8,035 nucleotides of DNA from an uncultured Clostridia bacterium (GTDB taxonomy: Bacteria > Bacillota > Clostridia > Peptostreptococcales > Anaerovoracaceae). The position numbers and the translations under genes were made by a program. This document shows positions 1 to 5,957 of the stretch, in pieces (within the stretch, counting starts at the first letter, position 1; each line of letters opens with the position of its first letter). The stretch is taken from positions 1 through 8,035 of the forward strand of contig CALDNM010000251.1 of NCBI GenBank assembly GCA_937915045.1. Direction: 5' to 3'. Below the pieces are notes generated by a model. The model was not told the DNA's origin, made no database searches, and saw nothing but the letters and a program-made list of their open reading frames with translations.

Positions 1-279
1 GCTGAACTCGAAACGATGCGTCCGGACGAGATATTCGCTATGATGAAAACTCCGGATTATCCGCTGACGCATTTCGGCAAAGCCTCGCTTGGAAGAGATA
101 CAGCGAAGGATCTCATAGACGGGAAATATATCGATATGAAGGATGTCGAAGTCACGAAGCCATCAAGCTATGGCGAAATGTACAGGATGTATTTCGGAGA
201 TACGTTTCTCGGCACCGCGCATTACAGCGAGGGAGACGATACGTATAAAGCGCATAAGATCTTTACTATTTGTATATGA
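1..279 (+). CDS. truB: tRNA pseudouridine(55) synthase TruB, C-terminal part (5' end outside window)
   Basis: The reading frame is open from base 1 (AELETMRP...) to a TGA at 277-279 and gives 92 residues, so the gene starts upstream. TruB isomerises U55 to pseudouridine in the T-loop of tRNAs in the cytoplasm. The catalytic Asp domain would lie upstream and cannot be checked. What is visible fits the small C-terminal domain of Firmicutes TruB: a 'pxpLTHFGKASLG' stretch, a short helix ending in 'LIDGKYID' (compare the 'L.nGq.i' of other TruB proteins), then beta strands with 'YRMYFGDTFLGTAHY' and a lysine-containing tail. The call also rests on context, because truB sits directly before ribF in many Firmicutes. 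The 18-base gap to ribF suggests one operon. No catalytic motif is in view, so the assignment is probable rather than certain. Confidence 0.75.
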   Translation, partial: AELETMRPDEIFAMMKTPDYPLTHFGKASLGRDTAKDLIDGKYIDMKDVEVTKPSSYGEMYRMYFGDTFLGTAHYSEGDDTYKAHKIFTICI

Positions 280-297
280 TAACACGGAGAAAAAGAC

Positions 298-1236
298 ATG
301 AAGATATTCAGATCACTTGACGAAATAAAGGATATAGATAATACGGCGGTCGCGGTGGGAAACTTCGACGGTGTACATAAGGGGCATCGAGCGCTCATCG
401 AGAACACTGTGAAGACTGCGGCGATATCAGGGCATAAGAGCGCCGTTTTTACTTTTTCGAACCACCCGAAGAACGCGCTTGCGGGAAAGACAGTGATAAA
501 AAGGATAATGTACAGAGATGATAAAGAGGATGTCATCGAAAAGCTTGGCGTGGATTATCTTTTCAGCATTCCTTTTACGGACGATATATGCACGATGCCG
601 GCGGAAAATTTTATAAATGATCTGCTGATCGATAAATTCCACATGAAGGAGCTGTGCTGCGGGTTCGATTATCATTTTGGATATAAAGCGGCAGGAAACG
701 TGAAAATGCTTCTTGACGCGGCATTGAAAAGTGAATTCGGACTGCATGTGATCCCTCCGTTCAGAGTTGATGGAAATATTGTAAGCTCATCGCTTATCAG
801 AAGGATGATCGCGGATGGCAGAGTCGATGAATGTGTGAAATATCTGGGACGCAGATATACTATAGGCGGCAAGGTCGTGGTCGGAAATAAACTTGGCAGG
901 ACTATCGGTTTCCCGACATCCAATCTCGTTATAGACGAATCTATGGTGACACCGCCGAACGGCGTTTATGTCACTTACTGCATCTACAACAAAAAAATAT
1001 ACCCGAGTATAACGAATGTTGGTGTAAAACCGACGATCGGGGAGTATAATAAAAATGTGGAGACACATATTTTCAATTTTGATAAGGAGTTGTATGGAAA
1101 GCAGATACGAGTCGAATTCCTTAAGAAAACAAGAGATGAACGAAAATTTGATAGTATCGAAGCCCTCTCAAGGCAGATAACACAGGACTGCATACAGGCG
1201 AAAGCTTTCCACAGGCAGAACAGTGAGGTGAAGTGA
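298..1236 (+). CDS. ribF: bifunctional riboflavin kinase / FMN adenylyltransferase (FAD synthetase)
   Basis: RibF phosphorylates riboflavin to FMN and then adenylates FMN to FAD, both in the cytoplasm. The 312-residue product has the usual length and two-domain order. The nucleotidyltransferase domain (about 1-175) shows 'GNFDGVHKGH' at 21-30 (HxGH-like), 'GFDYHFGYKAAGN' at 122-134 and 'SSSLIRRMIADG' at 163-174 (the ISSTxIR-like motif). The flavokinase domain (about 185-305) shows 'GNKLGRTIGFPTSNL' at 196-210, 'PPNGVYVT' at 219-226, 'NVGVKPTIG' at 240-248 and E255 in 'ETHIFNFD', the expected catalytic glutamate position, followed by 'LYGKQIRVEFL'. The start ATG at 298 has a GGAGA ribosome binding site at 286-290. 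No FMN riboswitch is expected here because the gene lies inside an operon. The last codons contain the ribosome binding site of the next gene. Confidence 0.97.
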   Translation: MKIFRSLDEIKDIDNTAVAVGNFDGVHKGHRALIENTVKTAAISGHKSAVFTFSNHPKNALAGKTVIKRIMYRDDKEDVIEKLGVDYLFSIPFTDDICTMPAENFINDLLIDKFHMKELCCGFDYHFGYKAAGNVKMLLDAALKSEFGLHVIPPFRVDGNIVSSSLIRRMIADGRVDECVKYLGRRYTIGGKVVVGNKLGRTIGFPTSNLVIDESMVTPPNGVYVTYCIYNKKIYPSITNVGVKPTIGEYNKNVETHIFNFDKELYGKQIRVEFLKKTRDERKFDSIEALSRQITQDCIQAKAFHRQNSEVK

Positions 1237-1237
1237 A

Positions 1238-2722
1238 ATGGAACGTGAATTCGGGATTTCAGAATATCTGAATGCGACTGAGGTCAACAGAAAGCTTGAT
1301 GAACTCATCAAACTTCCTGTTTATTCTATCAAGCCTTCCGCGCTCAGAGAGTATGAAGAAGATTATTTCGACGGCAAATGTCAGAAGTCGAAATTCATGA
1401 TCGATGAGGCTAAAGAGTATATCCCGGGAGGGGTACAGCATAATCTGGCATTCAACTATCCATTTCCGCTGGCGTTCGATAAGGCAGAGGGCGCGTATCT
1501 TTATGATGTTGACGGAAACAAATATTATGACTTCCTTCAGGCGGGCGGTCCGACTATGCTCGGGAGCAATCCTCCTGCAGTAAGGGACAAAGTCATCGAG
1601 CTGCTTCAGAACGGCGGTCCGTCGACAGGGCTTTTCCATGAGTATGAATATAAACTGGCAAAGAAAATATCGGACTGTGTTCCTTCAGTGGATATGTTCC
1701 GTATGTTCGGGTCAGGTACAGAAGCTGATATGGCTGCCATCCGTGTAGCCAGACTCGCGACGAAGAAAAAGAATATCCTTAAGATGGGCGGAGCTTATCA
1801 CGGCTGGTCGGATCAGCTCGCGTGGGGCATCCGTATACCGGGATCGAAATGGACGCAGGCAAAGGGCGTGCCAAAGTATCTGTTCAAACATACGAACGAT
1901 TTCCTTCCTAATGATCTTGACGATCTTGAAAAGAAACTTAAATCGAATCAGAAGACAGGCGGCACAGCTGCTGTATTCATTGAACCTGTGGGCCCTGAAA
2001 GCGGTACATGGCCGGTGGACAAGTTCTTCTGCGGAGGCGTGGAGAGACTGTGCAGAAAGTACGGAGCTCTTCTCGTATTCGATGAAGTCGTGACAGGATT
2101 CAGGATCGGCATGTCGGGCGCTCAGGGTTACTTCGAAGTATCGCCTGATCTCACAGTATTCGGCAAGATCATAGCAGGAGGTTATCCGGGAGCGGGCGGC
2201 CTCGGCGGCAAGAAAGAATATATGAAATACCTGTCGGCAGGTATCGGCGGATCGGCACACCATCCAAAAGCCCTGGTAGGCGGTACGATGGCGGCGACAC
2301 CTATAAGCTGCGTGGCCGGATATTATACACTGTGTGAACTTGAAAAGACTCACGCGATCAAGAAGGCCGGGGAATTCGGTGACAAACTCATAGCGGGAGT
2401 GAATGAGCTCATAAATAAATATGCTCTTCCTTTCGTAGCTTACAACCAGGGATCGATATGTCACGTCGAGACGACAGGGACGATGCATTTCATGATAGAC
2501 TGGACGAAACCGTGGACTATCCCAGATGTGCTGAATCAGACAACAGTAAGGAAAGAAGAGATGGAGCATATGGGCTGTGCTTATATGGCAAACGGGCTTG
2601 TGACGCTCGCGGGCAACAGACTCTATACAAGCGGCGCTTATGAAGACGATATGCTCCAGGATATACTTGATAGATTTGACCGTATTTTCGCGGATGTTGA
2701 GGAGATACCTACGAAAAAATGA
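1238..2722 (+). CDS. class III aminotransferase, glutamate-1-semialdehyde aminomutase-like (PLP-dependent)
   Basis: This is a 494-residue fold-type I PLP enzyme of aminotransferase class III, closest in motif style to glutamate-1-semialdehyde 2,1-aminomutase (HemL). Visible features are 'EGAYLYDVDGNKYYDFL' at 84-100, the phosphate-binding 'GSGTEADMAAIRVAR' at 158-172, 'YHGWSD' at 187-192, 'IEPVGPESGT' at 248-257, 'FDEVVTGFR' at 281-289 (D282 should contact the pyridine nitrogen) and 'FGKIIAGGYPGAGG' at 308-321, with K310 as the expected Schiff-base lysine. T350 in 'GGTMAATP' should contact the cofactor phosphate. HemL usually has 'GTLSGNP' there, so the substrate side differs. The first ~55 residues are extra compared with HemL. 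The ATG at 1238 is preferred because GTGAGGTG at 1223-1230 precedes it; the alternative Met54 (1397) has no such site. It starts one base after the ribF stop and its end overlaps the next gene (ATGA), implying coupling. No haem-synthesis genes are near, so I infer an aminotransferase or aminomutase acting on another amino/oxo compound. Confidence 0.88.
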   Translation: MEREFGISEYLNATEVNRKLDELIKLPVYSIKPSALREYEEDYFDGKCQKSKFMIDEAKEYIPGGVQHNLAFNYPFPLAFDKAEGAYLYDVDGNKYYDFLQAGGPTMLGSNPPAVRDKVIELLQNGGPSTGLFHEYEYKLAKKISDCVPSVDMFRMFGSGTEADMAAIRVARLATKKKNILKMGGAYHGWSDQLAWGIRIPGSKWTQAKGVPKYLFKHTNDFLPNDLDDLEKKLKSNQKTGGTAAVFIEPVGPESGTWPVDKFFCGGVERLCRKYGALLVFDEVVTGFRIGMSGAQGYFEVSPDLTVFGKIIAGGYPGAGGLGGKKEYMKYLSAGIGGSAHHPKALVGGTMAATPISCVAGYYTLCELEKTHAIKKAGEFGDKLIAGVNELINKYALPFVAYNQGSICHVETTGTMHFMIDWTKPWTIPDVLNQTTVRKEEMEHMGCAYMANGLVTLAGNRLYTSGAYEDDMLQDILDRFDRIFADVEEIPTKK

Positions 2723-3741
2723 TTGATATTAAAGAGGCAAAAGAATTAGTGATAAAGGCCGGCCACGAGCTTTCTGAGACCGGCCTTATAGCAAGGACAT
2801 GGGGGAATGTCGGAGCGAGGACGGGTCCGCACAGCTTTGTCATAACGGCAAGCGGTAAGTCTTACGAAACTCTGACTGAAGATGAGGTCGTCGAGGTGGA
2901 CATGAACGACCTGAGTTATAGTGGAGCGATCGCGCCTTCATCTGAAATGAAGGTGCATCGTGAGATATACCTTGCGCGTCCCGATGTGGATTTCATAATC
3001 CATACACACCAGGAATATGCGACAGCTGCAGGAGTCATGGGCAAAGGACATATCTGGTTCGATAAAGATCATGGTTCGATCGGGCCGGGGGTGCTCTGCG
3101 CTGATTACGCGCTGCCGGGCACGAAAAGTCTGTGTAAAAAAATAGGAGTGGCGGTAAGGAACGCGTCAGGAAATGCTGTCCTTATGAAACGGCATGGAGC
3201 GGTATGTTACGGCAGGACATATGAAGAAGCCTTTGCTGTAGCGCGCGATCTTGAAGAAGGATGCGGCGCGTATATCAAGGCCGCGAGCCCGATGCTTAGA
3301 GAAGATCTAGATGATTTCGGTGAGGGCGACGGCAGTATGTTCCTGACAAACGTGCAGAAAATGGAAGGTACTCGTGCTGTCATGTGCTGTGATAAAGTCG
3401 TCATGGACTATCTCAGTATGAAGATGGATCTGCCCGCGTATATCGATGATTACGCGCAGCTGATAGGACCTTCGGCACCGTTCGTGAGGAACGATAAAGA
3501 AGAGATAATGAAGGCCGCTGCTAAATATCCGGCCGTGTTAGTGGACGGAGAAGGCGTCCTCTGTACGGGGAAAAACGGAGATGAAATAGCGGTGTCGATG
3601 CTCGTTCGAAAGAACTGCATCTCATATTTTGCCGCCTCATCGATGGGGAAGGCAAAAAAACTCGGAGTGAAAGACGCTGTCATAATGCGTTATGTGTATG
3701 TTTCAAAGTATTCAAAATTAGAAGGCGATCTGCAAAAATAA
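2719..3741 (+). CDS. class II aldolase/adducin family protein with extra C-terminal domain
   Basis: This 340-residue protein has an N-terminal class II aldolase domain (about 1-200), the zinc family containing L-fuculose-1-phosphate aldolase and L-ribulose-5-phosphate 4-epimerase. Conserved elements are 'TWGNVGAR' at 27-34 and 'TASGK' at 43-47 (phosphate-binding loops), 'SSEMKVHREIY' at 74-84 with E76 as the likely catalytic acid/base, 'HTHQ' with zinc ligands H95 and H97, 'YALPGTKSL' at 130-138 and the third ligand H159 in 'MKRHGAV'. All zinc and catalytic positions are intact, so activity is expected: reversible cleavage (or epimerisation) of a phosphorylated ketose. Family members are usually about 210-230 residues. 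The remaining ~130 residues contain a degenerate copy of the 150-190 segment at 270-307, with Glu278 where H159 would be. The ATG at 2719 overlaps the aminotransferase TGA, and TGAGGAGAT at 2698-2706 provides the ribosome site. The kinase downstream suggests the substrate is made by that enzyme. The exact sugar is unknown. Confidence 0.88.
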   Translation: MIDIKEAKELVIKAGHELSETGLIARTWGNVGARTGPHSFVITASGKSYETLTEDEVVEVDMNDLSYSGAIAPSSEMKVHREIYLARPDVDFIIHTHQEYATAAGVMGKGHIWFDKDHGSIGPGVLCADYALPGTKSLCKKIGVAVRNASGNAVLMKRHGAVCYGRTYEEAFAVARDLEEGCGAYIKAASPMLREDLDDFGEGDGSMFLTNVQKMEGTRAVMCCDKVVMDYLSMKMDLPAYIDDYAQLIGPSAPFVRNDKEEIMKAAAKYPAVLVDGEGVLCTGKNGDEIAVSMLVRKNCISYFAASSMGKAKKLGVKDAVIMRYVYVSKYSKLEGDLQK

Positions 3742-3771
3742 TTCTCTTTAGCTTGGAAAGGGCGTGAGAAA

Positions 3772-5379
3772 ATGGCTATTTATGTAGTTGCTTATGATAT
3801 AGGTACGACAGGAGTGAAATCGTGCCTGTTTAGCATATCCAAAGAGGAGAAAATCAAATATGTAGACGGTCATGTGACCGATTATCATATTTATCTTCTT
3901 GAGAATGGAGGCGCTGAGCAGGATCCGGATGAATGGTGGAATGCTATATGCACTTCGACACATGCTTTGATGGAGAAGAACAGCATTTCAAACGATATGA
4001 TCAAGGGAGTCTCTTTCTGCGGGCAGATGCAGTGTCTGATCCTGGTCGACGAAGAGGGGAACGTGCTCAGGCCATCGATGAATTATCTGGACGCCAGAGC
4101 GAAAAAGCAGCACGCGGAAGGCATCGCTTTCGGAACGAAGATCGCGGGCATGAACGTTGGGAGACTGATGAAATGGATAAAGATAATGAAAGCTCCTGCC
4201 GCAAGTGTCAAGGATCCTCCGTGGAAATACCTGTGGGTAAAAGAGAACGAACCTGAGATAATGGCAAAAACATATAAATGGATGGACGCCAAGGATTATC
4301 TTTCGATGCGTATGACAGGAAACTTTACTGCTTCGCCGGACAGCGCGTTCGCGGCTTTCATGTATGATACGCGTGAAGGGAAAAAGTGCTGGAGCAAAGA
4401 GCTTGCTGACATGGTAGGCGTGAATTTCGATCACTTATCGCCTCTTGTACAGTCTACTGATATAGTAGGAGGCATGACGGAAAAAGCGGCCGGAGAGATC
4501 GGCCTCGTTCCTGGCATACCGGTATTCTCAGGTGGAGGAGATGTATCACTTACAGGTGTGGGCGCGGGAGCGGTAGAGCCGGGAGACACTCATATCTACA
4601 CAGGGACATCAGGATGGGTATCCACAGTCGTTGAGAAACAGTATCTCGATATCGACGCTATGATCGGCGCGATACCCGGAGTCGATCCGACATCATATAA
4701 TTATTACGCGGAGCTTGAAACGGCGGGCAAATGTCTTGAATGGGCGAGAGATCATGTCGGACTCGACGATCTCGAACTCTTCACAGATCACAGATATAAG
4801 TATGAAGACAGCGAGCCGCTCCAGCGCAATATATACAGCTATATCATGGACATGATAAAAGACGTGCCGGCGGGAAGCGGAGGCGTGGTATTCACGCCGT
4901 GGCTCCAGGGCAACAGATGTCCGTTCGAGGACGTCGATTCACGCGGGATGTTCTTCAACATTGGGCTCGAGACGACGGCCAGAGAAATGCTGCACGCAGT
5001 CATCGAAGGCACGGCATTCCATTACAAATGGATGATAGAAGCTCAGGAGAAAAAGACATCCACCTCTGACCCTGTGAGATTTGTCGGAGGCGGAGCGCTG
5101 TCGCCGCTGACATGCCAGATACTTTCAGATGTGCTGGGCAGGAAAGTCGAAACTGTATTCGATCCGCAGAACGTCGGAGCGATGGGTGCTGCCGCTGTAA
5201 TGGCGGTAGGTCTCGGATACGCCGAAAGCGTTCGTGAGGTGAAGCAGCTGATACCTGTCGCGATGTGTTTCGAACCGCGGACCGATACCGCGCCTGTATA
5301 TGACAAGATGTACAGCGTATTCAAAGAGCTGCATGATATGAACAAAAAGGCTTTCAAGATCCTGAACGGAGACAAGTAA
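3772..5379 (+). CDS. FGGY-family carbohydrate kinase, xylulokinase-like but substrate uncertain
   Basis: This 535-residue sugar kinase has the two actin-like domains of the FGGY family. Motifs in order are 'YDIGTTGVKS' at 8-17 (phosphate-1 loop, D9), 'EQDPDEWW' at 49-56, 'GQMQCLILVDEEGNVLRP' at 84-101, 'YLDARA' at 105-110, 'KWMDAKDYLSMRMTG' at 169-183, 'GGGDVSLTGVGAG' at 254-266 with D257 as the expected catalytic base, 'TGTSGW' at 278-282 and the ATP-site 'VGGGALSPLTCQILSDVLG' at 438-456. The layout matches xylulokinase best. However, the Met-His pair of characterised XylB is Met-Gln here (Q87), the residue after the catalytic Asp is Val instead of the Asn of E. coli XylB, and about 17 residues are inserted near 131-150. 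The protein is therefore longer than XylB (about 485-500). It should phosphorylate a ketose or polyol for the aldolase encoded just upstream. The gap is 30 bases, with GGAAAGGG at 3755-3762 as a ribosome site. No clear terminator follows. Confidence 0.9.
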   Translation: MAIYVVAYDIGTTGVKSCLFSISKEEKIKYVDGHVTDYHIYLLENGGAEQDPDEWWNAICTSTHALMEKNSISNDMIKGVSFCGQMQCLILVDEEGNVLRPSMNYLDARAKKQHAEGIAFGTKIAGMNVGRLMKWIKIMKAPAASVKDPPWKYLWVKENEPEIMAKTYKWMDAKDYLSMRMTGNFTASPDSAFAAFMYDTREGKKCWSKELADMVGVNFDHLSPLVQSTDIVGGMTEKAAGEIGLVPGIPVFSGGGDVSLTGVGAGAVEPGDTHIYTGTSGWVSTVVEKQYLDIDAMIGAIPGVDPTSYNYYAELETAGKCLEWARDHVGLDDLELFTDHRYKYEDSEPLQRNIYSYIMDMIKDVPAGSGGVVFTPWLQGNRCPFEDVDSRGMFFNIGLETTAREMLHAVIEGTAFHYKWMIEAQEKKTSTSDPVRFVGGGALSPLTCQILSDVLGRKVETVFDPQNVGAMGAAAVMAVGLGYAESVREVKQLIPVAMCFEPRTDTAPVYDKMYSVFKELHDMNKKAFKILNGDK

Positions 5380-5402
5380 AGCGCGCAAAACCGCTGTTTC
5401 CC

Positions 5403-5431
5403 TTGACTTTCGGGCATCCGGATGATATTAT
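5403..5431 (+). promoter_or_regulatory. sigma-70/SigA-type promoter for rpsO
   Basis: TTGACT (5403-5408) and TATTAT (5426-5431) are separated by exactly 17 bases, each one mismatch from the TTGACA/TATAAT consensus. Transcription would start near 5438 and give a leader of about 85 bases before rpsO. The promoter lies just after the kinase stop codon, so rpsO can be expressed independently of the upstream operon. Confidence 0.75.
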
Positions 5432-5437
5432 TATCAG

Positions 5438-5522
5438 GCTAATTGATTTACTTTCAGCTTAACGTGCCGATACTCCACCGGCCGCTCAGCCGAAAGCGTA
5501 TAAGAAAGAAAAGGAGAACAAA
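5438..5522 (+). promoter_or_regulatory. rpsO 5' leader with alternative pairings, possible S15 autoregulatory site
   Basis: The leader contains short complementary segments that cannot all pair at once. CGGC (5479-5482) can pair with GCCG at 5466-5469 or at 5489-5492. CGCT (5483-5486) can pair with AGCG (5495-5498). CTTTC (5451-5455) can pair with GAAAG (5492-5496) and would enclose the first hairpin. S15 is known to repress its own mRNA in several bacteria by binding unrelated leader structures, so such a role is plausible here, but no known S15 leader class was recognised. AAGGAG at 5511-5516 is the ribosome binding site. Confidence 0.35.
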
Positions 5523-5789
5523 ATGATCGATCAGGCAAAGAAAGCGGAAATTATCAAAGAGTACGGAAGAAAAGAAGGAGATACAGGCTCCCCGGAAGTA
5601 CAGATAGCTATCCTTACATACAGGATAAATGATCTTAATGAACACCTTAAAGTCCACAAGAAGGATCATCATTCGAGAAGAGGACTTCTCAAGATGGTAG
5701 GACGCAGAAGAAATCTGCTCAACTATCTGAAGCAGAACGATCTCGACAGCTACAGAGAACTGCTCGGACGTCTCGGACTCAGAAAATAA
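5523..5789 (+). CDS. rpsO: 30S ribosomal protein S15
   Basis: The 88-residue product has the standard S15 length and is recognisable along its whole length. Diagnostic stretches are 'GDTGSPEVQIAILT' at 19-32, 'HKKDHHSRRGLLKMVGRRR' at 45-63, 'LLNYLK' at 65-70 and the terminal 'LGRLGLRK'. H41, D48 and S51, which in S15 contact 16S rRNA helix 22 in the central domain, are all present. S15 is a primary binder in assembly of the 30S platform and also forms a bridge to the 50S subunit. Translation starts at the ATG at 5523 behind AAGGAG (5511-5516). It has its own promoter at 5403-5431 and is followed by a strong hairpin. The rpsO-pnp pair is conserved in many bacteria. Confidence 0.99.
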   Translation: MIDQAKKAEIIKEYGRKEGDTGSPEVQIAILTYRINDLNEHLKVHKKDHHSRRGLLKMVGRRRNLLNYLKQNDLDSYRELLGRLGLRK

Positions 5790-5801
5790 GCTTTAAACAT
5801 C

Positions 5802-5827
5802 GGCCCGCGCGTCAGCGCGGGCCTTTT
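5802..5827 (+). terminator. Rho-independent terminator-like hairpin after rpsO
   Basis: A perfect 9-bp stem, GGCCCGCGC (5802-5810) with GCGCGGGCC (5815-5823), closes a GTCA tetraloop and is followed by TTTT (5824-5827). The stem is very strong but the T run is short, so it may terminate only part of the transcripts and let some rpsO mRNA read into pnp. It could also protect the rpsO mRNA 3' end or be processed. Confidence 0.85.
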
Positions 5828-5858
5828 ACTGATGATCGAATAATGGTATACTTATACT
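5825..5858 (+). promoter_or_regulatory. promoter for pnp with extended -10 and duplicated -10 hexamer
   Basis: TATACT at 5847-5852 is preceded by TGG (5844-5846), giving an extended -10 element (TGnTATACT). TTTACT at 5825-5830 is a 4/6 match to the -35 consensus at 16-base spacing and starts within the T run of the rpsO terminator. A second TATACT follows immediately at 5853-5858. The first is preferred because of the TGn. The start site would be near 5859, giving a leader of about 98 bases. Confidence 0.6.
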
Positions 5859-5956
5859 TGTGCGCACGCGTCCAGAGCGCGCGCCGCTTAAAGAGATAAC
5901 TTAATTATTAATAAGAATAGATAAGTTAGAAATGTTAACAGGAGGTAGTTGTTAAT
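5859..5956 (+). promoter_or_regulatory. structured pnp 5' leader (two stem-loops before the ribosome site)
   Basis: The first part, about 5862-5887, is an imperfect GC-rich stem. CGCG (5867-5870) pairs with CGCG (5878-5881) around a 7-base loop and extends through an A/C mismatch and one bulged C to G5862-C5887. The second is an A+T-rich hairpin, TAACTTA (5897-5903) with TAAGTTA (5922-5928), a perfect 7-bp stem with an 18-base loop. In Escherichia coli the pnp leader folds into a stem cut by RNase III, and PNPase then represses its own synthesis. A similar role is possible here but is inferred only from position and structure. Confidence 0.45.
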
Positions 5957-5957
5957 A
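5933..5957 (+). promoter_or_regulatory. ribosome binding site of pnp displayed in a hairpin loop
   Basis: TGTTAACA (5933-5940) can pair with TGTTAATA (5950-5957), giving seven Watson-Crick pairs and one G-U. This leaves a 9-base loop that contains the whole GGAGG (5941-5945). The first base of the pnp start codon lies in the stem. GGAGG sits 11 bases before the ATG. The arrangement could modulate initiation, although an A+T-rich stem this short will be only weakly stable. Confidence 0.5.

Noticed and set aside
1712..2569. Long open frame on the - strand (285 codons) opposite the aminotransferase gene
   Set aside because: It is fully contained in a confidently identified gene, and its translation is rich in Cys, Arg and His with no recognisable domain. 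It is best explained as a shadow of the + strand codon pattern.
1397..2722. Shorter aminotransferase start at Met54, which would match typical HemL length
   Set aside because: No ribosome binding site precedes it, whereas the ATG at 1238 has GTGAGGTG and the close spacing to ribF expected for coupled translation.
3742..3770. Weak hairpin (TTCTC with GAGAA, CTTT with AAAG) in the aldolase-kinase gap
   Set aside because: Short, A+T-rich arms interrupted by an unpaired bulge and no T run. At most it slightly masks the kinase ribosome site.
1238..5379. The three genes as recently acquired foreign DNA
   Set aside because: No insertion sequence, integrase, flanking repeat or tRNA is seen, and codon use resembles that of the neighbours by eye. 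Acquisition may be old, but the window gives no direct sign of it.
5380..5402. Possible terminator after the kinase gene
   Set aside because: Only a 4-bp AAAC/GTTT pairing is visible and there is no T run, so no terminator was called. Read-through into rpsO is possible.
5423..5436. TGATA-N4-TATCA inverted repeat overlapping the rpsO -10 region
   Set aside because: The arms are five bases each and A+T-rich, and they overlap a consensus promoter element, so this is likely chance rather than an operator.
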